Below are positions 1 to 8,536 of a stretch of DNA of 36,669 bases, piece after piece. This DNA is from Myroides albus. Lineage in GTDB: Bacteria > Bacteroidota > Bacteroidia > Flavobacteriales > Flavobacteriaceae. The position numbers and the translations under genes are program-made. The stretch covers positions 1 through 36,669 of the forward strand of contig NZ_WMJX01000011.1 in NCBI RefSeq assembly GCF_009711045.1, in the 5' to 3' direction. The notes below the pieces were generated by a model, which made no database searches, was not told where the DNA came from, and was given only the letters and a program-made list of their open reading frames with translations. Within the stretch, counting starts at the first letter, position 1; every line of letters begins with the position of its first letter.

Positions 1-52
1 TGTTTTTTCTTCATGTTTTTTCTTCATGTTTTTTCTTTACGTTTTTTCCTGC
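1..52. repeat. 13-bp tandem repeat, four copies
   Basis: Four head-to-tail copies of a T-rich 13-mer (TGTTTTTTCTTCA). Copies 1 and 2 are identical, copy 3 differs by one base and copy 4 is degenerate. The unit is not a multiple of three and no ORF crosses it, so it is probably intergenic. It begins at the window edge and may continue to the left. The rest of the stretch up to 166 shows nothing recognisable. Confidence 0.85.
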
Positions 53-166
53 TGGTGTATTCACTTTGTAATTGACTTTCTTTTCAATTTAAATCTGTTT
101 TTCTTTCAGAAATTGGATAGGAGATTTCAGTTGTTTTATATCTTTGTTTTAATAACTTTTAAATAG

Positions 167-1015
167 TTGATAGTAGTGAAGAATGTTTTTCTATCAGTAA
201 AAGATTTTACTGTATCAGGAGAGGAGTTTGATTTAATTGTGGATGAACGTTTAAATATTTTGCGTACTACCCCTGTTCCTTCTAATGAAGTTATTGGTGA
301 TTATTATTTGAGTAATGATTATATTTCTCATACGGATAGAAAGCAAACTTTTTTTGAGAAAGTATATCATCTAATTAAACTGTATAGTTTAAATAAAAAA
401 GTTAGTCTTATCAATTCTTATCATCATAAGAAGGGGGTACTTTTAGATATAGGATGTGGTACTGGTGATTTTTTAACTTGTGCAGCAAAGTTAGATTGGA
501 ATGTATTAGGATTTGAACCTAATTCTAAAGCGAAGACTTTAGCTGTTAGTAAAGGAGTTGAAATCTGTGATGATCTGGATACTATAGAAAATGGAAGTGT
601 TGATGTATTAACTCTATGGCATGTATTAGAGCATATACCAGATTTGGATGCCCAGGTACAAGAGTTTGTTCGTTTATTGAATAAACAAGGCGTTTTAGTT
701 ATTGCTGTTCCTAATTATGAATCTTATGATGCTACATATTATAAAGAGTATTGGGCTGCTTATGATGTTCCACGACATTTATGGCATTTTTCCAAAGAGT
801 CATTAACTAAGCTTTTAGAGAATTATGGTTTTCAGTTAGAATCTATCAAACCTATGTACTTCGATAGTTTTTATGTTTCATTGTTATCAGAAAAGTATAA
901 GAGTGGAAGATTGAATTGGTTGAAAGCTTTTCGCATTGGTTGTCTGTCTAATTTTAAAGCCAGAAAAACAATGAATTTTTCATCTCTTATTTATGTATTC
1001 AAATTGAAGGAGTAG
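167..1015 (+). CDS. class I SAM-dependent methyltransferase, N-terminus shortened
   Basis: Methyltransf_11/23-type enzyme, substrate unknown. The SAM-binding glycine motif is LLDIGCGTGDF at about residues 91-101. It is followed by the acidic loop GFEPN and the post-II motif LWHVLEHIPD, and a 'VPNYES...YWAAYDVPRHLWHFS' block split over residues 182-210 is typical of the Bacteroidota subfamily. From family knowledge, these proteins usually start with a Cys-rich zinc knuckle (CPxCG...CxxCG). Here the region corresponding to the second Cys pair reads VDERLNILRTTP, and the upstream frame is closed by a stop at 164-166. The start is therefore TTG 167 or GTG 176, and no in-frame ATG occurs before the SAM motif. 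It may be a trimmed but working enzyme or an early pseudogene. The methyltransferase fold is secure, the exact start is not. Confidence 0.75.
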   Translation: MIVVKNVFLSVKDFTVSGEEFDLIVDERLNILRTTPVPSNEVIGDYYLSNDYISHTDRKQTFFEKVYHLIKLYSLNKKVSLINSYHHKKGVLLDIGCGTGDFLTCAAKLDWNVLGFEPNSKAKTLAVSKGVEICDDLDTIENGSVDVLTLWHVLEHIPDLDAQVQEFVRLLNKQGVLVIAVPNYESYDATYYKEYWAAYDVPRHLWHFSKESLTKLLENYGFQLESIKPMYFDSFYVSLLSEKYKSGRLNWLKAFRIGCLSNFKARKTMNFSSLIYVFKLKE

Positions 1016-1164
1016 TTCTTTTGATTTTGTGTGCTCCATTGCTATTTTGTCATCTTTTATTAGATTTCTAACATTTTTAGAGTGTGATTCTTGTTTTAAA
1101 GCTTTTTAAAGCGATTAATTACAGTTATGTATATAAATGTATGGTTTATTTGTAATAATGTCTT

Positions 1165-1191
1165 AAAACAGCTTTATTAAAGCTTGTTTTT
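1165..1191 (+). terminator. possible weak terminator after the methyltransferase
   Basis: AGCTTTATTAAAGCT palindrome with A-rich 5' flank and TGTTTTTAT 3' flank. It lies 150 nt after the methyltransferase stop. The stem is short and AT-rich, so this call is tentative. Confidence 0.3.
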
Positions 1192-1302
1192 ATAGATAGT
1201 ATTTATGATTTATAAGATAGCTATAAGTATTATCTATATTTATTTTTTTTATTATATAGCAAAAACTTTTGTTACATTTACATCAGTTTAAAAAAATAAG
1301 AA

Positions 1303-1884
1303 ATGAAAAAAAGTTTATTAGTCTTAGGCTTAGCAACAATGTTGTTTTCTTGTAATAATTCTACTTCAAATGAATTTAAAACTGGATATGTAGATTCAGC
1401 TAAATTGTTTAAAGAATATGAAGAGGTTAAAGATGTAGAGTCTAAATTGAAAATTAAAGCTGACGAAAAAGGTAAAGCTTTTGATGGAGAGGTAGCAAGT
1501 TTCCAAAAGGAGGCTGAAGGTTTCCAGAGAACAGCTGCTCAAAAAGGGCAAGCTTGGGCAGAGCAAAAAGCTAAAGAACTTCAAAGAAGAGAACAAGAGT
1601 TACAGTTTAAGCAAAATACTTTGATTCAAGAGCTTCAAAAAGAACAAGGAGAACAAATGGATCTTGTTGTTAAGAAAGTTAAGGAGTATATTGCTGAGTA
1701 CGCAAAGAAGAATAATTTTGAGTATGTTTTTAATACAGATGACGCTTCTACTATTATCTATAGTAAAGACGGTAATGATATTACAGATATTATCTTAAAG
1801 GAATTGAATGCGAAGTACAAGGGAGATTCTGCTGTTGCTAAAACAGACATCGCTCCAACTGAAGCTACACCAGAAAAAAAATAA
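1303..1884 (+). CDS. OmpH/Skp-family periplasmic chaperone-like lipoprotein
   Basis: 193 residues. A signal peptide ends in a lipobox (LFSC, Cys17), so this is predicted to be a lipoprotein, unlike soluble Skp of proteobacteria. The mature part starts with the OmpH signature (TGYVDSAKLFKEYEEV). It continues as a long Lys/Glu/Gln-rich helix (about residues 45-115) expected to form the coiled-coil tentacles of Skp trimers. It then returns to the beta-body segment (NNFEYVFNTDDASTIIYSK). Length agrees with the family. The likely role is binding unfolded outer-membrane proteins in the periplasm. It stands alone between a weak hairpin upstream and a strong terminator downstream. The ATG follows an A-rich stretch, as is usual in this phylum. 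Confidence 0.88.
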   Translation: MKKSLLVLGLATMLFSCNNSTSNEFKTGYVDSAKLFKEYEEVKDVESKLKIKADEKGKAFDGEVASFQKEAEGFQRTAAQKGQAWAEQKAKELQRREQELQFKQNTLIQELQKEQGEQMDLVVKKVKEYIAEYAKKNNFEYVFNTDDASTIIYSKDGNDITDIILKELNAKYKGDSAVAKTDIAPTEATPEKK

Positions 1885-1910
1885 TAGAATCATTTTTCTA
1901 TATATTGTAT

Positions 1911-1941
1911 AAAGAGAGACTTACATAGTCTCTCTTTTTTT
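1911..1941 (+). terminator. Rho-independent terminator after the OmpH-like gene
   Basis: Perfect 10-bp stem AAAGAGAGAC / GTCTCTCTTT with a 7-nt loop, followed by a T run. It lies 27 nt after the stop codon. Confidence 0.85.
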
Positions 1942-2000
1942 ATTGTTCGTTTATCGATTTATGTTTTCTAATTATTGTAAATTGAACCAAAATTAAAAAA

Positions 2001-4289
2001 ATGAATACTTTTTCTGAAGAAGCTAACTACGTTTTACAGTTTATAAACGAAACTAATCGCAGTATTTTTTTAACAGGAAAGGCTGGTACTGGTAAAACTA
2101 CGCTGTTACGTGAAATTATCTCTACAACGCATAAGAATACAGTTGTAGTTGCTCCAACTGGAATAGCTGCTCTGAATGCTGGTGGAGTGACTATTCACTC
2201 TTTATTTCACTTACCTTTTGCTACTTTAGTACCAGATACAAAGAATCCTCCAATTTTTACAGATCATATTAAGATTGAGAATAGAGTTTCTTTAAGAAGG
2301 CATATGCTTATGAATAATGCAAGACGCTCTATTTTTAAGAATATGGAATTGCTTGTTATTGACGAAGTTAGTATGCTGAGAGCGGACGTTTTGGATGCAA
2401 TGGACTTTGTTCTACAGTCGGTGCGTAAGAATAGTATGCCTTTTGGTGGAGTTCAGTTACTATTTATAGGCGACTTATTACAATTGCCTCCTGTAGTCAA
2501 GAATGAAGAATGGGATATTTTGAAGCGCTATTATGATGGAGTGTACTTTTTTCATGCTGAAGTTATCCGAAACAATCCTCCTTTATACATCGAATTAGAG
2601 AAGATATACAGGCAGTCAGATGACCGTTTTATTACCATTCTCAATAATTTGAGAAACAATAGAGTTACGCGTGAGCAGGTCGAGATACTCAATGCTTATT
2701 TAGACCCAACTTTTGATGTAATGAAGAATCCTGGTTATATCACGCTGACCACTCACAATGCTACAGCCGATAAGATTAACACTGAAGCTTTGAAAGAAAT
2801 TGATAATAAGGAGTTCAAGTATGAAGCTGAAATTGTAGGTGATTTTCCAGAGAAGATATTTCCGATTGAATTTAATCTCGGGCTAAAGAAAGGTGCGCAA
2901 GTTATCTTCATTAAGAATGATATTTCTCCTGAGAAGAAGTTCTTTAATGGGAAAATGGGCGTTATTGAACGCTTATCTTCTAATGAAGTGTTTGTTCGCT
3001 TTCCAGAGGAGAATGTTACAATTGAAGTAGAACGCTATGAATGGCAGAATATCAAGTATACAGTAGATCAGAATACTAAGGAGATTAAAGAGGATGTATT
3101 AGGTACATTTACTCATTATCCTTTAAAACTTGCATGGGCAATAACAGTACACAAAAGCCAAGGTTTAACTTTTGATAAAGCCGTGTTAGATGTATCTCGT
3201 GTTTTCTTGCCAGGACAAGCTTATGTTGCATTATCTCGTCTGCGATCGTTAGAGGGGCTTGTCTTATCCAGTCCGTTGCGTATGAATGGATTAGAAAATG
3301 ATACAGATGTGATGTCATATTCTCAGAATAAATCTTCTTTGAACGAGTTAGCATTTCAATTAGCTGAAGAGACACAAGTATTTTTGGGCAAATTTTTAAT
3401 AAAAACATATTCTTGGTTTGATCTTAATACTTCTTGGCATACTCATTTGTACGGTTATTTGGCCGAAACAGATAGGAGTAAGAAGTCTTCTTATAAGCAA
3501 TGGGCTGAGAAGATTACTAAAGAATTAGATAGTATACTTATTAATTCAGAGAAGTTCGTGAAGCAGTTGAAAGCATTGTTTCAAGAAAAACCTTTTCGAT
3601 TTGATTTTACTAAAGAAAGAGTTTTTAAGGCTTATGATTATTTCTTTCCAAAGATGGATCACATTGTTTTTGAACTGCTATTTACGATAGCTCAAGTGAA
3701 ACGTCAACGCAAGATGAAAGCTTTTTACGAAGAGCTTGTTGTTTTAGAGGATGAGCTATTAACAGTGGTTTTAAATATGAAGAAAGCCAACAAAATGTTA
3801 GAAGTACTTCACGAAGGGAAGAAATTATGCAAGGAGAATTTGCGTACTTTAGATAGTAGTGAATATAAAATCAACCATTTAGTTGCTATTGCTGAACTCA
3901 TTAGAAATACAACTTTAGCAGTTGATGACGAGTATGATTTAGCCGATTTTAGTTCAGATAAAAAAGCAAAAGACAAGAAGGAAAAGAAAAAGCCAACTTA
4001 TATGATTACGCTTGACCTGTGGAAAGAAGGTAATCGCATCGATGAGATTGCAGAACTTAGAAAACTTACTAAAACTACAATATATTCTCATTTAGGTAAG
4101 CTTGTAGAGGATAATTCCTTATCAATAGAAGATATATTACCTTCTGAAAGAATAATTGAATTACAGGCTTTATTTGAAGAATTTCATGGGAAGTCTATCT
4201 CAGAAATAAAAGCTGAGATAGAAGATAAATACTCTTGGGAAGAATTGAAGTTGTACCAACGATCTCGTCCTTCTGCTGCAGAAGGTTAG
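2001..4289 (+). CDS. PIF1-like superfamily 1 DNA helicase with C-terminal helix-turn-helix
   Basis: 762 residues. The N-terminal half carries a complete SF1B helicase core: Walker A GKAGTGKTT (26-34), motif Ia (APTGIAALNAGG), Walker B LLVIDEVSML, and motif III (FIGDLLQLPPV). Motifs V/VI follow (ITVHKSQGLTFDKAVLD, YVALSRLRSLEGL). This matches the PIF1/RecD2-like helicases common in Bacteroidota. After about residue 480 comes an alpha-helical linker, a Lys-rich patch (DKKAKDKKEKKK) and a terminal helix-turn-helix (WKEGNRIDEIAELRKLTKTT) resembling the HTH_40 module found in some RecQ and helicase C-termini, probably for DNA binding. The role is inferred as 5'-3' unwinding in replication or repair. 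It converges with holB, stop codons 6 nt apart, with no terminator between them. Confidence 0.9.
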   Translation: MNTFSEEANYVLQFINETNRSIFLTGKAGTGKTTLLREIISTTHKNTVVVAPTGIAALNAGGVTIHSLFHLPFATLVPDTKNPPIFTDHIKIENRVSLRRHMLMNNARRSIFKNMELLVIDEVSMLRADVLDAMDFVLQSVRKNSMPFGGVQLLFIGDLLQLPPVVKNEEWDILKRYYDGVYFFHAEVIRNNPPLYIELEKIYRQSDDRFITILNNLRNNRVTREQVEILNAYLDPTFDVMKNPGYITLTTHNATADKINTEALKEIDNKEFKYEAEIVGDFPEKIFPIEFNLGLKKGAQVIFIKNDISPEKKFFNGKMGVIERLSSNEVFVRFPEENVTIEVERYEWQNIKYTVDQNTKEIKEDVLGTFTHYPLKLAWAITVHKSQGLTFDKAVLDVSRVFLPGQAYVALSRLRSLEGLVLSSPLRMNGLENDTDVMSYSQNKSSLNELAFQLAEETQVFLGKFLIKTYSWFDLNTSWHTHLYGYLAETDRSKKSSYKQWAEKITKELDSILINSEKFVKQLKALFQEKPFRFDFTKERVFKAYDYFFPKMDHIVFELLFTIAQVKRQRKMKAFYEELVVLEDELLTVVLNMKKANKMLEVLHEGKKLCKENLRTLDSSEYKINHLVAIAELIRNTTLAVDDEYDLADFSSDKKAKDKKEKKKPTYMITLDLWKEGNRIDEIAELRKLTKTTIYSHLGKLVEDNSLSIEDILPSERIIELQALFEEFHGKSISEIKAEIEDKYSWEELKLYQRSRPSAAEG

Positions 4290-4295
4290 TATTTA

Positions 4296-5444
4296 TTATT
4301 TTCTGTGTATTAATCTCGTTAGTTTGATTGATAAATCTGTAAATATCATTTTCGCATTTCCATTGCGTTCAATGTGATAAATAGCATCAGATAACTCATT
4401 AAATATATCTTGAATATTTGCTCCATTTACAAATGGGGCAAAATTCTCTAACTTAAATTTATCAACTGTCGTTTGGTAGTAAACTAAGTTAGGTGTTTGA
4501 TAGTTTAACAATAATGCTTGTCTAAATAATTCAATGCAGTATTCTATAAATTGCTTTTGTTGTTCGCGACCTAATGAAGCTAACTCCTCACTCCATTCTA
4601 TCAATTCTTGAATAACTCCAGCATTTCCCTTTGCTCTAAAGGCTGCTCTTACCCATTGTACAAACCATTTTTCAAATGGAAGTGCAACATCTATATTCTC
4701 AAACAAGTGAAATGCTTTATTAAGGTTCCCCTGAGCTTGTTTAGCTATTATCGCAGCTTGGTTTGTTGGGCAATTGTATTTAACTACTAATGCATTCTCT
4801 ATTTCCTTGTCATTTAAAGGGTTAAATCTCAATATTTGGCAGCGAGATAAAATAGTCTGTAAAATGCTCTTTTCATTCTCAGTAATCAATAAAAATAGCG
4901 TTTTAGCAGGTGGTTCTTCTAATAGTTTTAATAATTTATTAGATGCCTCTGTGTTCATTTTATCAGCCATCCATATAATCATGATTTTGTATCCTCCTTC
5001 ATAAGACTTTAGGGCCAACTTTTTGATTACTTCGGAAGCTTCGTCTACACCGATTTGCCCTTGTTTGTTTTGAATCTCTATCGCATTATACCAATCGAAC
5101 AAGTTGGAATAGGGATTCTTCTTTAAAAAAGCTTTCCATTGATCAGCAAATAGATCACTCGTTGCGTGTTTCTTTACTTGATCTGTAGTTGCAACCGGAT
5201 AAACGAAATGTAAGTCTGGGTGAGAGAGATTTGAAAATTTTAGATTGCAAGATTCGTTTCCTCCTGTATTCTCATTCCCTATGTTTTTACACAATAGGTA
5301 TTGTGCATATGCGATTGCCATAGGCAAAGTTCCCGAACCTTCAGGACCCACAAATAGTTGAGCATGAGGGATTCGACCTGATTGAGCACTTTGTATTAAG
5401 TGATTCTTAATATTATTTTGACCGATTATTTCTGAAAATTGCAT
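4296..5444 (-). CDS. holB: DNA polymerase III subunit delta' (clamp loader)
   Basis: 382 residues of clamp-loader AAA+ architecture. The N-terminus MQFSEIIGQNNIKNHL is typical. The P-loop is degenerate (GPEGSGTLPMA, without the GKT lysine), as expected for the non-ATPase delta' subunit. It also has HPDLHFVYPV, the helix EASNKLLKLLEEPP and the SRC motif (ILSRCQIL). The zinc-module cysteines seen in E. coli delta' are mostly absent, which is usual in Bacteroidota. In the replisome it joins delta and the tau/gamma subunits to load the beta clamp. ATG 5444 is preferred because the protein then starts at the conserved N-terminus. A -7 box lies only 4 nt before it. Confidence 0.92.
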   Translation of the reverse strand: MQFSEIIGQNNIKNHLIQSAQSGRIPHAQLFVGPEGSGTLPMAIAYAQYLLCKNIGNENTGGNESCNLKFSNLSHPDLHFVYPVATTDQVKKHATSDLFADQWKAFLKKNPYSNLFDWYNAIEIQNKQGQIGVDEASEVIKKLALKSYEGGYKIMIIWMADKMNTEASNKLLKLLEEPPAKTLFLLITENEKSILQTILSRCQILRFNPLNDKEIENALVVKYNCPTNQAAIIAKQAQGNLNKAFHLFENIDVALPFEKWFVQWVRAAFRAKGNAGVIQELIEWSEELASLGREQQKQFIEYCIELFRQALLLNYQTPNLVYYQTTVDKFKLENFAPFVNGANIQDIFNELSDAIYHIERNGNAKMIFTDLSIKLTRLIHRK

Positions 5445-5448
5445 AGCA

Positions 5449-5456
5449 CAAAGATA
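5449..5456 (-). promoter_or_regulatory. -7 box (TATCTTTG) directly before holB
   Basis: On the minus strand TATCTTTG matches the Bacteroidota TAnnTTTG consensus and ends 4 nt before the holB ATG. No TTG is seen at a suitable -33 distance. If used, the mRNA would start at or next to the AUG (leaderless). Confidence 0.45.
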
Positions 5457-5683
5457 AATAAAATGCTAAGTAAATTAGTTTTATTTATAATTCAAAGACT
5501 ATTGGATTTTAAGTGATTAATTGCAGTCTTTTGTAAGATGTATTAAAACAAGTTATTTTAATTATTCTGTTTTTTAAATTTAAAAATGTGCTGTATGTGT
5601 TTTTATTTAAGAATTACTCTATTATATTTATACTATAATCTCTTTCTGTAATAAATATCAGTCTTTTAGTTTACAAAATGGGT

Positions 5684-5691
5684 TATATTTG
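5684..5691 (+). promoter_or_regulatory. -7 box (TATATTTG) of pgk
   Basis: Matches TAnnTTTG. It predicts transcription from about 5697 and a roughly 30-nt leader before ATG 5729. No clear -33 TTG. Its position shows that the in-frame ATG at 5678 lies upstream of the promoter and is not the start. Confidence 0.55.
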
Positions 5692-5728
5692 TGAATCAAT
5701 AAAAAATAACTGGTTCAAATTTTTATAT

Positions 5729-6919
5729 ATGAAAACAATTAATGATTTCAATTTTAAAGGTAAAAAGGTTTTAATCCGCGTTGATTTTAATGTGCCTTTA
5801 GATGCAGACTTTAACGTTACTGATAGCAACCGTATTGAAGCTGCTAAGCCAACTATAGAAAAAGTTACTAAAGATGGAGGTATCGCAATTCTTGTTTCAC
5901 ACTTAGGGCGACCAAATGGAGAGAAAAATGCGAAGTATTCTTTGAAACATATTGTTTCTAAAACGGAAGAAATTTTGGGAAGCAAAATTACTTTTGTTGA
6001 GGATTGTGTTGGGGAACCAGTGAAAAAAGCAGTTGCTAATGCTAAAGCAGGTGATGTGATTTTATTGGAGAATTTGCGTTTTTACAATGAAGAAGAAAAA
6101 GGTGATGAGGGATTTGCAAAAGAATTAGGTTCAGTAGCTGATTTTTATATTAACGATGCTTTCGGTACTGCACATAGAGCACATGCTTCTACAACTATCG
6201 TTGCTAAGTTTTTCCCTGACAATAAATGCTTTGGTTTCTTATTAGCTAAAGAAATCGAAAGTTTAGATAAAGTACTTCACAGTAAAGATAAGCCTGTAAC
6301 TGCTGTTTTAGGTGGTTCAAAAGTGTCTTCTAAAATTACTATTATTGAGAATATTTTAGATAAAATTGACCACATGATTATCGGTGGAGGTATGGCTTTT
6401 ACTTTTATCAAAGCTATGGGTGGAAAGATTGGTAATTCTATTTGCGAGGATGATAAGTTAGATTTAGCACTTGATATCTTAGCTAAGGCAAAAGAGAAAA
6501 ACGTTACTGTTCATTTGCCAATTGACGTAGTTGCTGCTGACGCTTTTGCAGCTGATGCGAATACTAAAATTGTCAATGTAAAAGAAATTCCTGATGGATG
6601 GCAAGGATTAGATGCTGGTCCAAAGACTTTAGAAGGACTAAAATCTGTTGTATTAGAGTCTAAAATCATACTTTGGAACGGGCCTTTAGGGGTATTTGAA
6701 ATGGATAAATTTGCAAATGGAACTATTGAATTAGGAAACTTCATTGCTGAAGCTACTAAGAAGGGGACTTTCTCTTTAGTTGGAGGGGGAGATTCTGTTG
6801 CTGCAGTTAAACAATTTGGTTTAGCAGAGAAGATGAGTTACGTTTCTACTGGTGGAGGCGCTATGTTAGAAATGTTAGAAGGTAAAGTATTACCTGGAGT
6901 AAAGGCTATTCAAGATTAA
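5729..6919 (+). CDS. pgk: phosphoglycerate kinase
   Basis: 396 residues, the family's normal size. It transfers phosphate from 1,3-bisphosphoglycerate to ADP in cytosolic glycolysis (reverse in gluconeogenesis). The N-lobe substrate motifs are [17 protein letters not shown] and ENLRF. The hinge and nucleotide lobe show [52 protein letters not shown] and [16 protein letters not shown] 5729 ([14 protein letters not shown]) is chosen over the in-frame ATG 5678 because the conserved domain begins here and the promoter lies between them. A strong terminator follows, so pgk is probably monocistronic with some read-through. Confidence 0.97.
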   Translation: MKTINDFNFKGKKVLIRVDFNVPLDADFNVTDSNRIEAAKPTIEKVTKDGGIAILVSHLGRPNGEKNAKYSLKHIVSKTEEILGSKITFVEDCVGEPVKKAVANAKAGDVILLENLRFYNEEEKGDEGFAKELGSVADFYINDAFGTAHRAHASTTIVAKFFPDNKCFGFLLAKEIESLDKVLHSKDKPVTAVLGGSKVSSKITIIENILDKIDHMIIGGGMAFTFIKAMGGKIGNSICEDDKLDLALDILAKAKEKNVTVHLPIDVVAADAFAADANTKIVNVKEIPDGWQGLDAGPKTLEGLKSVVLESKIILWNGPLGVFEMDKFANGTIELGNFIAEATKKGTFSLVGGGDSVAAVKQFGLAEKMSYVSTGGGAMLEMLEGKVLPGVKAIQD

Positions 6920-6929
6920 GTTAAATACA

Positions 6930-6973
6930 TTCACAGAAGAAAACTTTTAGTAAGGGTTTTCTTCTGTGATTTT
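6930..6973 (+). terminator. terminator after pgk
   Basis: Perfect 14-bp stem TCACAGAAGAAAAC / GTTTTCTTCTGTGA with an 11-nt loop and a TTTTTAT tail. It ends 14 nt before the next ATG, so the downstream pair probably depends on read-through or on a promoter I could not identify. Confidence 0.88.
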
Positions 6974-6987
6974 TATAAGAGAAAAGT

Positions 6988-8532
6988 ATGAAATACAGTG
7001 GGTTTGTTGTTCTTACTTGCGGCTTGTTTTCTATAGCAAGCTTAGCACAGTCGAAAGAAAGACATATTTTGGTCGAAGAAAATAATGTTGAGAATATTAC
7101 TAATCAAAAGATTAATGTTGCACAAAGTAAAATTGAAGATCCAAGTGTATATTTAGATTCTATTAAAGCAACTTTTGTCAATCATAAAATCACCAATAAG
7201 ATAGAGAAACAGTGGTTGAATAAGTTGAATAGTTCTGATATTTACGAAGAGATTCAAGAAGATATAGAAAGTATCGATTTAGCTCAAATAGACGATGAAT
7301 ATGACGGGTTAACTACTGATCTTTTAAAAGAACGTTTGCAATTACTTAATGAGAAAACACCTTTTAATGTGGAGTATAATGAAACATTAGAAAAGGTGAT
7401 AAAGTCTTTTTTAAAGAAAAGAAAACGCTCTTTTGAACGATTAATGGGGGCTTCTGAATACTATTTTCCTCTGTTTGAAGAGAAGTTGGCTAAGTACAAC
7501 GTTCCTTTAGAAGTGAAGTATTTGTCTATAGTGGAATCTGCTTTGAATCCCAATGCGCGATCTCGTGTGGGAGCTACTGGACTGTGGCAGTTTATGTATG
7601 CGACTGGTAAACAGTATAAGTTAGAAGTGAACTCTTTTGTAGATGAACGCATTGATCCTGTTAAATCTTCAGATGCAGCGGCAAAGTTTATGTCTGATTT
7701 GTATAGAATGTTTGGAGATTGGGACTTAGTTTTAGCTTCTTACAATGCTGGACCTGGTAACGTTACTAAGGCTATGCGTCGATCTGGGGAGTTTAAAAAT
7801 TACTGGAATATTAGACATAATCTTCCACGTGAAACACAAAACTATTTACCAGCATTTTATGCTACAATGTATATGTTCGAATATGCAAAAGAACACGGTA
7901 TTAATGCAGATAAAACTCCTATCCAGTTAGTTGAAACAGATACTATTGCTGTGAAAAGAGCAATTTCTTTTGATCAGATTTCTAAACTTTTAGATATTAC
8001 AAACGAAGAAATAGAGTTTTTAAACCCTACTTATAAACTGAAGTTTATTCCTTATGTGAGTGACAAAGTGAATGTTGTCCGTTTGCCAATTGATAGAATA
8101 GGAATTTTTGCTTCTAATGAGGATAAGATTTATGCTTATGTGGATTTTGAAGAATCTAAAAAGGAAAAGCCTATCTACAATATGAACGAAATGCTTGCTG
8201 AACGCAGTGACTATAGATCAAAGTACCATACAATCCGCAAAGGAGAGAGTGTTGGTATTATCGCTCAGAAGTATGGACTGACTGTTGCACAGTTGAAGAA
8301 AATGAACAACATGAAGAGCAATACAATTTACCCTGGTAAAAAGCTAATTGTTGGAAAAACGGTAGTGGCTCAAGCTTCTGCCTCAAAAGGTTTTTATACG
8401 GTTCAGAAGGGAGATTCTCTATATTCTATTAGCCGTAAGATACCGGGAGTTACCATTGCGAGATTATGTGAGTTAAATAACATGCAGAATGATTCGCCTA
8501 TTCACCCTGGAATGAAATTGAAAATAAAGTAA
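6988..8532 (+). CDS. MltD-like lytic transglycosylase with two LysM domains
   Basis: 514 residues, exported (signal peptide to about residue 20, ending SLAQ). The SLT catalytic domain spans about 155-300. It includes the catalytic glutamate E183 in YLSIVESALNPNARS, then GATGLWQFM, and VLASYNAGPGNVTKAM followed by ETQNYLPAF. Two C-terminal LysM peptidoglycan-binding repeats follow at about 412-455 and 469-513. The enzyme cleaves the MurNAc-GlcNAc bond to anhydro-muropeptides in the periplasm during wall remodelling. It is followed after 4 nt by a DUF4837 lipoprotein gene, so the two are surely co-transcribed. I keep the generic name because Bacteroidota have several paralogues. Confidence 0.92.
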   Translation: MKYSGFVVLTCGLFSIASLAQSKERHILVEENNVENITNQKINVAQSKIEDPSVYLDSIKATFVNHKITNKIEKQWLNKLNSSDIYEEIQEDIESIDLAQIDDEYDGLTTDLLKERLQLLNEKTPFNVEYNETLEKVIKSFLKKRKRSFERLMGASEYYFPLFEEKLAKYNVPLEVKYLSIVESALNPNARSRVGATGLWQFMYATGKQYKLEVNSFVDERIDPVKSSDAAAKFMSDLYRMFGDWDLVLASYNAGPGNVTKAMRRSGEFKNYWNIRHNLPRETQNYLPAFYATMYMFEYAKEHGINADKTPIQLVETDTIAVKRAISFDQISKLLDITNEEIEFLNPTYKLKFIPYVSDKVNVVRLPIDRIGIFASNEDKIYAYVDFEESKKEKPIYNMNEMLAERSDYRSKYHTIRKGESVGIIAQKYGLTVAQLKKMNNMKSNTIYPGKKLIVGKTVVAQASASKGFYTVQKGDSLYSISRKIPGVTIARLCELNNMQNDSPIHPGMKLKIK

Positions 8533-8536
8533 TTTC

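Noticed and set aside
5678..5728. 17-residue N-terminal extension of pgk
   Set aside because: It lies over the -7 promoter box and precedes the family's conserved N-terminus.
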